A DNA stretch of 42,085 bases from Rhodovulum sp. (lineage in GTDB: Bacteria; Pseudomonadota; Alphaproteobacteria; Rhodobacterales; Rhodobacteraceae). Within the stretch, counting starts at the first letter, position 1, and the number at the start of each line of letters is the position of its first letter. The position numbers were made by a program, and so were the translations under genes. This document shows, in pieces, positions 26,883-34,012 of the stretch. A model generated the notes under the pieces. That model was not told the DNA's origin, did not search any database, and saw only the letters and a program-made list of their open reading frames with translations. The stretch spans positions 1 to 42,085 of the forward strand of contig PALT01000019.1 of assembly GCA_002706605.1 (NCBI GenBank). The letters are read 5' to 3'.

Positions 26883-27540
26883 GAAAACAATCGAACTGGG
26901 GAAAAGGATCGTCCAAGATCTAGAGCTCGATCAGAGTTGCGATACGCTAGGGCGCTGGATGGCCCATCATTTGGCCCAGCTAATTGCCAAAGCTGAAGAT
27001 GGACCTGAAGAAGACAGGAGAACGGCACAACAGGAATGTAGGGCCGCAATCCTTGAGCTTTGGGAGCACATACTCTCTGTTCCAACTGCGTCCAGACCAT
27101 TTCGCGACCTGGAACCTGTTTTTGAAACGATAAGGGCCCTGGATCCCGACGAACGCTTGTACTTCTACCAGACGCGAGCTCAGGAAGTGGCTGATAACTC
27201 AGATCTGCCCCAATCAGCAAAGGAATGGCTGAAGCTATCGAGGGGGATTGATTACAGTGCCCGGCTCCTAATCCAGATGTGCTTCGAGCGCGTCGCTGCT
27301 GAGACTTCAGGCAAACTTAAGGAATGGATTGAACTAGCGTCAGATGCTGGCGCGCGCGATCTGCCAATTGCAAAAATAATCTACCAACTGGACGAACAGA
27401 AAAGCGACCCGAAGAGAGACGCGGAAGAGAAGAGAAAAAAGCTTGAAGAACGCCTAGAGCGCCTAAACAGCATGGTTCGGCTTTCTGATTTGCTCGCACA
27501 GGACATCCAGCATCAGCTTGATGAAATGGACAGACGTTAG
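26860..27540 (+). CDS. Unknown helical partner of the Avs-like protein
   Basis: A 226-aa protein starting 23 bases before the end of the large nuclease-ATPase gene, in another frame, which implies coupled translation and a shared function. The sequence is almost wholly helical: an N-terminal segment with GRWMAHHLAQLIAKAED, a middle helical bundle (FRDLEPVFETIRALDPDERLYFYQTRAQ), and a charged coiled coil near the end (DAEEKRKKLEERLERLNSMV, about 185-205). There is no membrane segment, metal site or nuclease motif. I do not recognise the family. It could be a co-sensor, an inhibitor or a structural partner; single-gene Avs systems do not need one. Confidence 0.7.
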   Translation: MEHSEQSKKTIELGKRIVQDLELDQSCDTLGRWMAHHLAQLIAKAEDGPEEDRRTAQQECRAAILELWEHILSVPTASRPFRDLEPVFETIRALDPDERLYFYQTRAQEVADNSDLPQSAKEWLKLSRGIDYSARLLIQMCFERVAAETSGKLKEWIELASDAGARDLPIAKIIYQLDEQKSDPKRDAEEKRKKLEERLERLNSMVRLSDLLAQDIQHQLDEMDRR

Positions 27541-27658
27541 GCCACATTCTGTCGAGACAAAACGATGCCAACTATTAGGTTCAAGCATGCGACGGACTTC
27601 CGTTTTACTTGAGGACGCGTTATTGCGCGGTCAATTCCAATGCAGGGCACTGGTGTTT

Positions 27659-28606
27659 CTACGGGGTTTGGAGGCGAGTTTGAAATTCGCGCATCCAAGC
27701 CTGGGCCATCGCAGAGTACGGCTGGTCCTCAGCGCACATAAGGGCGAGTTCCGCCAGCGTTCGATTGCCGAAGGCATCTACCTGTTGCCCGGCACGAACG
27801 ATCTCCGGGTCCGCATTTTGTTTCAGGGTTTCCGCCAGTTTTTTGAGGTCTATCGCGAGGTCGGCCATAAACTCTAGCCGACGCAGGAGCCGCGTCCGTG
27901 CTTGTACCAGCCTAAGCCGGTTCAAACCGTAAATATGCACGGACGTAGCGCCCTTCAGGCTCAACCCATCTTCGCCCGAATAGTCCGGGTCCCCTGCGAG
28001 TTTTTTGGCCAGAACAAAGGAAACAGGGTGTTCTCTGTTGAAAAAGTACGTCAAGTGCTGCTCAGGATCGTCCTCGCAGGGATTGAGCAATAGCGGCTTC
28101 TCCACTGCTAAAAGATCGGCACGGCTCCTGGCGCGGGTGCCGGTGGGCGCGATGGGAAAGCTGTCCTTCTTGCCCGACCCGACGGTGACCGCGGCAGAGT
28201 ATCCGGCAGTGTCATCGAGCAGCCGCACTTGGGACGTCTCACCCTTTGGTGTAATTTGGTTGCGCTTGCGATTACAGTCGATGCAACTCGGTAGAAGGTT
28301 GTCCCAGTCCGCCGCCAGCCACCAGTAGCCACGGTGCCCATTTTCTCCTGCAACTGCACCCTTCGGACGGAAATGCTCGACATCGAGTGGCTGCGAACTG
28401 GCGTAGAAAGTTTCGCAATAGGCGCACTTGGCATGGAAAATGCGTTCGAGCGCGTCCTTTACTGACTTCAGTTTGTAGCGTTTGAACGCGAAGCTGTCCG
28501 GGTTGGGAGGGTCATTTTCGAAGTGCTGGATCGCCTGCTCAAGTTCCTCCGCCCCTTTTTCTTCGAGATCCTCTGGGGCCGCCTCTCTGCGCTCGACCCG
28601 TCTCAT
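27659..28606 (-). CDS. PtuB-like HNH endonuclease (TIGR02646-type) of a Septu-like system
   Basis: A 315-aa protein with the signature of HNH proteins paired with ATPases in Septu and some retrons. It has CAYC (C61, C64), then DVEHFRPKG (E77, H78), then WWLAADWDNLLPSCIDCNRKRN (N103, C108, C111, N112, N116). The four cysteines should hold a structural zinc, and H78 with the asparagines should form the active site. The C-terminal half has LLNPCEDDPEQHL and VHIYGLNRLRLVQART, also usual for this family. The ATG overlaps the stop of the upstream ATPase gene as ATGA. In known Septu systems PtuA ATPase and PtuB nuclease form one complex that degrades nucleic acid on infection. Confidence 0.82.
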   Translation of the reverse strand: MRRVERREAAPEDLEEKGAEELEQAIQHFENDPPNPDSFAFKRYKLKSVKDALERIFHAKCAYCETFYASSQPLDVEHFRPKGAVAGENGHRGYWWLAADWDNLLPSCIDCNRKRNQITPKGETSQVRLLDDTAGYSAAVTVGSGKKDSFPIAPTGTRARSRADLLAVEKPLLLNPCEDDPEQHLTYFFNREHPVSFVLAKKLAGDPDYSGEDGLSLKGATSVHIYGLNRLRLVQARTRLLRRLEFMADLAIDLKKLAETLKQNADPEIVRAGQQVDAFGNRTLAELALMCAEDQPYSAMAQAWMREFQTRLQTP

Positions 28607-30846
28607 CCAATGCTCCTGAGCGCGTTAAGAATAGATTGTCGGGTTTCTTCCTTCAGGCCACGAAGTTTCGCGTCTCTCACCTTGCGACGCTCGCGCAAGA
28701 AATCCGCTATGGCCCGCTGCACGATCCTATGCGCTTCAGTGTGGCCGATTGGTAGATCGGTCGAGAACTCCGCTAGGTAAGCTTGAAGCTCGGGATCTTC
28801 CTCCGGGCTTGCTCCCCGCGCCAAGCGGTCCTCCATACGTGCTGCTCGCCGCTCCGCCTCAAGGCTTTCGGTCGAGCGCATCTGGAAGAAGTCCGCTGTC
28901 AGAAGCTGCTCCACTGTCCAGTTCTCGTTGTCCGGAAGATCGACGAGACTGTGGGTGAAAACTGGCAGATTTGTACTTGCTTGATCGCCCGAGATCCGCT
29001 CGAGTACCATCACTTCGCCCTTCTTCATGCCGCGCAGGCACAGCGGGTCGTGTGACGTTGCGATGAAGGTTACGCCCGGCAGTGCTTTTCGCAACCCCGT
29101 CATAATCGACATTTTCCAGCGCGGGTGTAGATGCGCTTCGACTTCGTCGATCAGCACAAGCGCTGTGGCATTCTCGAGCGAGCTGAAGTCACGGTTGACG
29201 CGCTTGTCCATCAAGCCATTCATGATGTCGCAGAGCATGGCCAAAATTGCGCGAAAGCCGGATGAAACAAGCTCAATGGGAGTGCGAAGAAGCGGGCCAT
29301 CGTCAGTATTTTCGGGCCTAACGACCACGTAAATCCCGTCACCGTTGCGTTCGAGCACGTCAAATGCGCCTTCGATGTTAAAGACCTCGCGTAAGGCACG
29401 CACCACCATGTTGAATTCGGGTTCGTCGAGCTTCAATAGCCAGCGTTCTGGATTCGGTAGCAGTTCGTCAGGATGAAACAGCGATCTAACATGCTTGTGG
29501 ACGACGAATTTGCGGTCGCCCTTGAGATACTGACGGTAAGCACCATAGGCGAATACCGGAAGTATAACTTCATCCGATTGGGAGAACTGTCCGAGCGGGT
29601 CACGAGATAGCGTAACTGAGATGTCGCTGCCGTCGGCAAATCTAGCCCGGAGTTCCGCTTCCATAGGTGCCAACTGTTCGGGCGCGCCGAGAAAGCGTGG
29701 GTTAAGGATCAGCTTTTCGGGCTCCAGGCGCAATTTCGCCCGTGCAGCCTCTGGCATTACGGTCAGCGCGATTGCCTCTAGGATGGTGCTCTTTCCAGTG
29801 GCGTTTTCGCCCAGGATCAAAAGGGCCGGTGCCGGCTGTTCGGGCTCCGGCGGAGACAGATCAAGATCTATTTCCTCGAGCGATTTGAAGTTCCGAACCG
29901 AGACCGATGTCAGCGCTGCGCGCCGCTCCGATGACCTGACGCTTGCCGTATCTGGCGAATCCTCAATGATACGCGCGTCTATTTCTTTGATAGCGGCACG
30001 GAATCGAGCCACCCCGTCGTCCATCCGCGCAAGCCGCGCGATCTGTCGGCTCCTATCTCGCGGGCCAACGCGCCCAAGGGCTTCGAATAGGACTTCGCGC
30101 AGAAAAAGCTCGCAGGCGCCCCCGTGACCAAGATCGACGCGCGGCTGCTCTATTGGATGGCGCAAGACTTCGCTTTCTGTCCGCCTTATCGCTTCTTCAA
30201 TCGCAATCCGCCGACTCTCCCCCAATTTGCACCGATCGAGATTAAAGTGCTGGATTGTTTCGCGGCCACGCCGACTTATGCCAACAACCTCTCCGGTGGA
30301 CCGGAAGAATAGGCTCCGCCAGAAGTGCTCGTTCCGGCAGGGGTCCAAAAACTCGGGAGCTTCCTCCAGCGGAAAGTCTGGCCACCGTCCATCATCACGC
30401 TCGGCGAAGCGTTCGAGAAGCTTCGTGTCTGGAAGCATGACGCGTCGGCCCTTTACAGGGAAATATGAAGAAGCGCTTGGCATGCAGTCCCAGCAAATGG
30501 GATAGAGATTTTGCCACGCCTCCGCGAGCCAAACGTAATACAAGTGGGAGACGCTGTAGTCCTCAACAGGCTCCGCATTACCATCGGGCCGAAATCGGTA
30601 CACCAATGGATCACTCACGGAGCATTCGCAAAAGGCACATCTACCCGAGAAAAGCTCCGACAGTGCGTTGCGCACCTCTTCACTTTTACTGGGAGATTCT
30701 TCGTTCAAAAAAGCGGCGCCACGAGACTGTGCCAACTTCTGAGTATCTTGCGAAAACATCTCCAGTAACGAACGACGACCCTCCTTCGCTGATGGACGCG
30801 AGAACGCTTCTGGCGCTGCGACAGAGTCACGGTTTACAAATCGCAT
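28603..30846 (-). CDS. Septu-like ATPase (PtuA-type) with an extra degenerate HNH domain at the N terminus
   Basis: A 747-aa protein. Residues 310-640 are an SMC/ABC-like ATPase: Walker A GENATGKST (346-354), signature ELVSSGFR (525-532), Walker B LVLIDEVEAHLHP (D567, E568) and the switch histidine in ATSHDP (H599). Residues 60-225 repeat the plan of the adjacent HNH protein: CAFC (C70, C73), YRFRPDG (83-89), WLAEAWQNLYPICWDC (C118, C121), FLDPC and IQHFNLDRCKL. The HNH catalytic histidine position holds R84 and the CN after the last cysteine is CM, so the domain seems inactive but still zinc-binding. Typical PtuA lacks this domain. It is co-transcribed and coupled with the HNH gene. A promoter should lie in the A/T-rich 30847-31099 gap, where I see no further gene. 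Confidence 0.82.
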   Translation of the reverse strand: MRFVNRDSVAAPEAFSRPSAKEGRRSLLEMFSQDTQKLAQSRGAAFLNEESPSKSEEVRNALSELFSGRCAFCECSVSDPLVYRFRPDGNAEPVEDYSVSHLYYVWLAEAWQNLYPICWDCMPSASSYFPVKGRRVMLPDTKLLERFAERDDGRWPDFPLEEAPEFLDPCRNEHFWRSLFFRSTGEVVGISRRGRETIQHFNLDRCKLGESRRIAIEEAIRRTESEVLRHPIEQPRVDLGHGGACELFLREVLFEALGRVGPRDRSRQIARLARMDDGVARFRAAIKEIDARIIEDSPDTASVRSSERRAALTSVSVRNFKSLEEIDLDLSPPEPEQPAPALLILGENATGKSTILEAIALTVMPEAARAKLRLEPEKLILNPRFLGAPEQLAPMEAELRARFADGSDISVTLSRDPLGQFSQSDEVILPVFAYGAYRQYLKGDRKFVVHKHVRSLFHPDELLPNPERWLLKLDEPEFNMVVRALREVFNIEGAFDVLERNGDGIYVVVRPENTDDGPLLRTPIELVSSGFRAILAMLCDIMNGLMDKRVNRDFSSLENATALVLIDEVEAHLHPRWKMSIMTGLRKALPGVTFIATSHDPLCLRGMKKGEVMVLERISGDQASTNLPVFTHSLVDLPDNENWTVEQLLTADFFQMRSTESLEAERRAARMEDRLARGASPEEDPELQAYLAEFSTDLPIGHTEAHRIVQRAIADFLRERRKVRDAKLRGLKEETRQSILNALRSIG

Positions 30847-31099
30847 TAATTCGCTCTTTTCGATGTATTATCTTTTACTCTAGTCATAATTGCCTATGAG
30901 TATCCACAATATCTCAACATTAACGGGTCCTGGAGTTCTCGCCAATCGTAGTGGTTGAATTTTCTACGGATTATCTCAACCAACCCGTCTACTTCGCAGA
31001 GCGCCAGCCAAGCTGGGATTTTGCGCTTACAGCGAAGGTCGAGACTAGCGGGCTGCACCGCAGCATTGTCTTGTATTGGTGAACGCCAGGAATGGTCCG

Positions 31100-31882
31100 T
31101 CAGTGAATACAACCTAAGTAGTTCTCCCCAAAACGGTCCATCGCTACATGCGCAACTCGCTCAGTGACGCTCTCATCAATGAATAGCCCCCAAGGATATA
31201 CGTCGACGTTCGCTAGGTCGAAGTCGTCTTTTGGGTACGGTTTGTTTTGACTAAGAAATGCATAGCGGATTCCTGCCCACATCTCGAAGCCGAGCTCGAC
31301 CTCAAGACCATCATATACGCTGTCGCCAGGGGCGTTAACGATCACCTTTTTGGTAATATCACCGAGTGCATCCAACAGCATAATGCTGCACGTATGGGCC
31401 ATGATGTCCGCAAGTTGGATACCCATTACCGCCTTGGAATCCTGTTCAAAGTGGAAGTTGCAGCCTTGGAGCTCCGGATCGCTCGCAACTAAAGCCTCAG
31501 CCGCGCTTCTATGTTTGAAGAGGCCTTCATCAAAGAAGACCTCGTGCTGCTGGCCTTCGAGCCAGGGATGCTTCAGTGCGCCACGCAAAAGCGTCAACGA
31601 AGCTGGGCCTAATTTCCTGGTGTCGTCTGCACTATCTACAACGCATAGGGCCATTTTGCAGTTGCGTGCGATAAAGTGCTTCAAGCTGTCACGCAGCGCT
31701 TGAAGATTATTGTCATCTTTCATTGTCGCTGAAGACTTGAACTCGAACGTACTCGGATCGAAGCCGTGCTTGCGAAAAAGGGCGCTAATTTCTTCTGTGG
31801 GATCTACATCGCAAATGGCGAATGCTGCGAGTGAAAATCCGGATCTATGGTGCTTGCTGTCGTCTAAAAATAGATAGGCCAT
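31100..31882 (-). CDS. DUF3800 protein
   Basis: A 260-aa protein with the two ends of the DUF3800 family: an N-terminal strand with an acidic pair (MAYLFLDDSKHHRSGFSLAAF) and a C-terminal helix with IQLADIMAHTC. Between them are strand-plus-aspartate units (MALCVVDSADDTRK, FFDEGLFKH). The family is thought to have an RNase H-like fold and occurs often in mobile elements; its reaction is not settled. The ATG overlaps the stop of the HNH gene by one base (TAATG), so the two are coupled. It is the last gene of a four-gene minus-strand run starting with xre. About 250 bases separate it from the Septu-like pair. Confidence 0.8.
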   Translation of the reverse strand: MAYLFLDDSKHHRSGFSLAAFAICDVDPTEEISALFRKHGFDPSTFEFKSSATMKDDNNLQALRDSLKHFIARNCKMALCVVDSADDTRKLGPASLTLLRGALKHPWLEGQQHEVFFDEGLFKHRSAAEALVASDPELQGCNFHFEQDSKAVMGIQLADIMAHTCSIMLLDALGDITKKVIVNAPGDSVYDGLEVELGFEMWAGIRYAFLSQNKPYPKDDFDLANVDVYPWGLFIDESVTERVAHVAMDRFGENYLGCIH

Positions 31883-32781
31883 TACTGCTTAAAACAATTC
31901 TCTCTGTGCCAGGTGACAAACTCGGTCCTTGGCCGGTTAGCGAGGCGGTCCGGCACCAAGATCTTGCCGGACGAGTTGATCATCGACGTCACGGCTTCGA
32001 TGTCGTTGCTCTGACGCGAAACAAGAATAGTCAGGTCGTCTTCTAGCCCAACGAGGCCGCGATCAAACATCCAGTGCGCGGTTCCGGATAGGGCGAGCCC
32101 GTTGCTGACGATGTCAGGGCCGTCATGTTCTACGGGTCTGATATGTGCGGCTTCCACCTCAGCGCGGCCACCGCCATTGATGAGACGCAAGCCCGTAAGG
32201 GCACACCGTTCGCCGTAGGCGCGCAGGACATTCTTCCTGAAGTTTCGGTCCCGAACCGCGCGATTGGTCAGCTGGTTGACGCGTTCCCGTGCAGGCATGT
32301 GTTGAAAAGGTGCTTGCGCGTCCTGAAACCCTGGCAACTGCATCGTGTCGCCCACGCGAGGCAGGATGTCCTCATCTCGTCCAAGACCACGTTCGACTAT
32401 TCGGGCAAAGTCTTCAGCTGCAAGGGTTCTTACAGCGGCTTGCGCGCGTCCGGATATCTTGCCTTGATCGTTTAGCAATCCTCTTTCGATGATCGAGTTC
32501 TCGTCCCGGAATGAAACAGGGTCGCCGAAATCAAGATACGTTCCCGGCTCGATCACCGCCAAGAACATGTCCGGCTTCCTTGGATCCGGGATGATCTCCT
32601 GGACCTTAGCGACAGCAAAGTACCCTTTGGTCTGTTTTACCTTGCTTGGCTCCAGGTAGACGATCCAATCCCCTTCGCACTGTTGGGCGCGCGAGAGGTA
32701 TTGCTTGGGAAATTGATACCGCTCGGAGGGAATGTCGTCGTAGATCGAGTCGCTGCGATGGATGAAGATACCGAAGGCCAT
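31882..32781 (-). CDS. HNH endonuclease with N-terminal EVE/PUA-like domain (type IV restriction-like)
   Basis: A 299-aa protein. Residues 1-115 look like an EVE/PUA-type modified-base reader: YQFPKQYL, GDWIVYLEPSK, GYFAVAKVQEIIPDP and FGDPVSF. The C-terminal half is an HNH nuclease: CALTGLRL, VEAAHIRPVEHDGPD (H213), SNGLALSGTAHWMFDRGL (N227, H236, D240). Reader domain plus nuclease is the layout of enzymes that cut DNA with modified bases, as many phages carry; this target is inferred from domain logic. It lies four bases after the small membrane-protein gene and overlaps the DUF3800 gene by one base. A GGGTG ribosome site precedes the ATG. Confidence 0.8.
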   Translation of the reverse strand: MAFGIFIHRSDSIYDDIPSERYQFPKQYLSRAQQCEGDWIVYLEPSKVKQTKGYFAVAKVQEIIPDPRKPDMFLAVIEPGTYLDFGDPVSFRDENSIIERGLLNDQGKISGRAQAAVRTLAAEDFARIVERGLGRDEDILPRVGDTMQLPGFQDAQAPFQHMPARERVNQLTNRAVRDRNFRKNVLRAYGERCALTGLRLINGGGRAEVEAAHIRPVEHDGPDIVSNGLALSGTAHWMFDRGLVGLEDDLTILVSRQSNDIEAVTSMINSSGKILVPDRLANRPRTEFVTWHRENCFKQ

Positions 32782-32785
32782 CGGA

Positions 32786-33082
32786 TCACCCGCGTTGAAG
32801 ACGTTCCAGTTTTCGATCGGCCGCGCGTAAGGTCAGCACCGCACCTGTCAAAAATGGAAGTGCCGAGCCAGCTGTGGCGATTGCAATAATGGAGATCGCA
32901 GCCAAAACCGAGTATTCGGCGGGCTGTTGTGCCAACGATAGTTGGCACAAGCCAATCAGGTAGAACACGCTGGTTCCCAGGAAGGTCAGGTAAAGCCGCT
33001 CAAAAGGTTCGATCACCTCACGGCGGGTTCGCTCCAAGACTGAGTGTCGCAACATGTTCCAGCGTTTGCTTCCCTTGTTCAC
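32786..33082 (-). CDS. Small protein with two membrane segments
   Basis: A 98-aa protein starting at a GTG whose ribosome site (GGGAG) overlaps the stop of the xre gene. There is a charged N terminus (RHSVLERTRREVIEPFERL), two hydrophobic segments (YLTFLGTSVFYLIGLCQLSL and VLAAISIIAIATAGSALPFL) and a short basic tail (RAADRKLERLQRG). I do not recognise a family. Two-helix membrane proteins beside nuclease genes can be membrane effectors or anchors. It sits four bases from both neighbours, so it is part of the xre-HNH-DUF3800 operon. Confidence 0.68.
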   Translation of the reverse strand: MNKGSKRWNMLRHSVLERTRREVIEPFERLYLTFLGTSVFYLIGLCQLSLAQQPAEYSVLAAISIIAIATAGSALPFLTGAVLTLRAADRKLERLQRG

Positions 33083-33086
33083 CAGA

Positions 33087-33509
33087 TTACTCCCTTACCA
33101 ACTCGATCCATGTGTGCACGTCGTCATCCGTCACTTCACGGCCTTCGACATGCGATTGATACCAGCGGGCCACGATGGCCCCGCGCTTTTCGCTTTTGAT
33201 CTTTATGCCCTCTTCGGTGAGGTGCTTATCCAGCGAGCTTTCGATGTGTTTGAGGGCATCGAAATCATGGCCAGCCCGAATGGATTTGGTGCCGAGCAAT
33301 AGCCAGGCGACGTCAACATCGTAGCGGCTTTGCATCTTGACGAGGGCCTCGACCGGGACGCCGCGTTTGCCCTTTTCATAGCTGTGATAGGCGCGATGCG
33401 ATACGCCAATGGCTTCCGCCATAGAAGCCTGAGAAACGCCTATCTCATTGCGACAGATCGCGAGGCGAGCGCCAATCTCTGCAAACAATTCAGCATCATC
33501 TCGCACCAT
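33087..33509 (-). CDS. Xre-family helix-turn-helix regulator
   Basis: A 140-aa protein with a phage-repressor-type helix-turn-helix: RNEIGVSQASMAEAIGVSHRAYHSYEKGKRGVP (about 20-52), split here as SQASMAEAIGVS and HRAYHSYEKGKRG. The C-terminal 70 residues are helical and charged, without a peptidase motif. An AGGAAA ribosome site precedes the ATG. It is divergent from the excisionase-integrase pair, with an inverted repeat (33531-33567) between them, so it probably represses both its own operon and excision. The three genes downstream of it in the same operon are a membrane protein, a nuclease and a DUF3800 protein. Confidence 0.85.
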   Translation of the reverse strand: MVRDDAELFAEIGARLAICRNEIGVSQASMAEAIGVSHRAYHSYEKGKRGVPVEALVKMQSRYDVDVAWLLLGTKSIRAGHDFDALKHIESSLDKHLTEEGIKIKSEKRGAIVARWYQSHVEGREVTDDDVHTWIELVRE

Positions 33510-33530
33510 GCAAGTTTCCTAATTGACGAG

Positions 33531-33567
33531 TGCGCAATTTTGTATAAACATAGCACAAAATGACGCA
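33531..33567. promoter_or_regulatory. Inverted repeat operator between xre and the excisionase gene
   Basis: TGCGCAATTTTGT (33531-33543) faces ACAAAATGACGCA (33555-33567); 11 of 13 positions match when one is inverted, with 11 bases between. On the minus strand a TATACA box within it could be the xre -10. On the plus strand TTGACG and TATAAA lie in the same place for the excisionase gene, with short spacing. The layout is that of a divergent switch controlled by the Xre protein. Confidence 0.6.
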
Positions 33568-33664
33568 TATTTACGTTTTCACCCATCTGACCACGTCAGA
33601 AGGTGCAGAACAAGCGATTCCATGCGTGTCGCCGATTCAACTTAAGCGGACAAGGACGACTGAA

Positions 33665-34012
33665 ATGGCAGAGACCAACTATTCAGACAGCTCTCAGATC
33701 CTGGGACTTGGAAAGACGCCCGCCCAATGGGTCGAAGTTATGGCCGGGATGGGGATCGATATTTCAGAGCGGACGTTGCGCGAACGCGCCAATGAGACGG
33801 GCGCATTCTATCGCCTTGGGCGAACCATGCTGATCACGCCCGCGCAGATCGACACGATTTTTGAAGGAGGCCAGTCATGCCGCTCCAAATTTACAAGAGG
33901 GGCCGTGTCTACTGGGCCAAGGGGTGGATTGAATACAACGGCAGGCCAATCGCCGGCCCATACCGGCGAAGCACTAAGGCATCTACAGAAGAGGGCGCAC
34001 GGGACTGGATAA
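33665..34012 (+). CDS. xis: Excisionase-like helix-turn-helix protein
   Basis: A 115-aa protein from the ATG at 33665, which has AAGGACGA seven bases before it; the frame opens at 33560, inside the operator and without a ribosome site. The first 70 residues look like a small winged-helix/MerR-type DNA-binding domain (KTPAQWVEVMAGMGIDISERTLRERANETG, then RLGRTMLITPAQIDTIF). The last 45 residues overlap the integrase gene in another frame and look like low-complexity read-through. Position directly before the integrase and divergent from xre supports a recombination directionality factor. It could also be a simple activator of int. Confidence 0.65.
   Translation: MAETNYSDSSQILGLGKTPAQWVEVMAGMGIDISERTLRERANETGAFYRLGRTMLITPAQIDTIFEGGQSCRSKFTRGAVSTGPRGGLNTTAGQSPAHTGEALRHLQKRAHGTG

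Noticed and set aside
27659-31099. A retron, since some retrons use the same ATPase and HNH pair
   Set aside because: No reverse transcriptase gene lies anywhere in the window and no msr/msd-like structure is apparent beside the pair.
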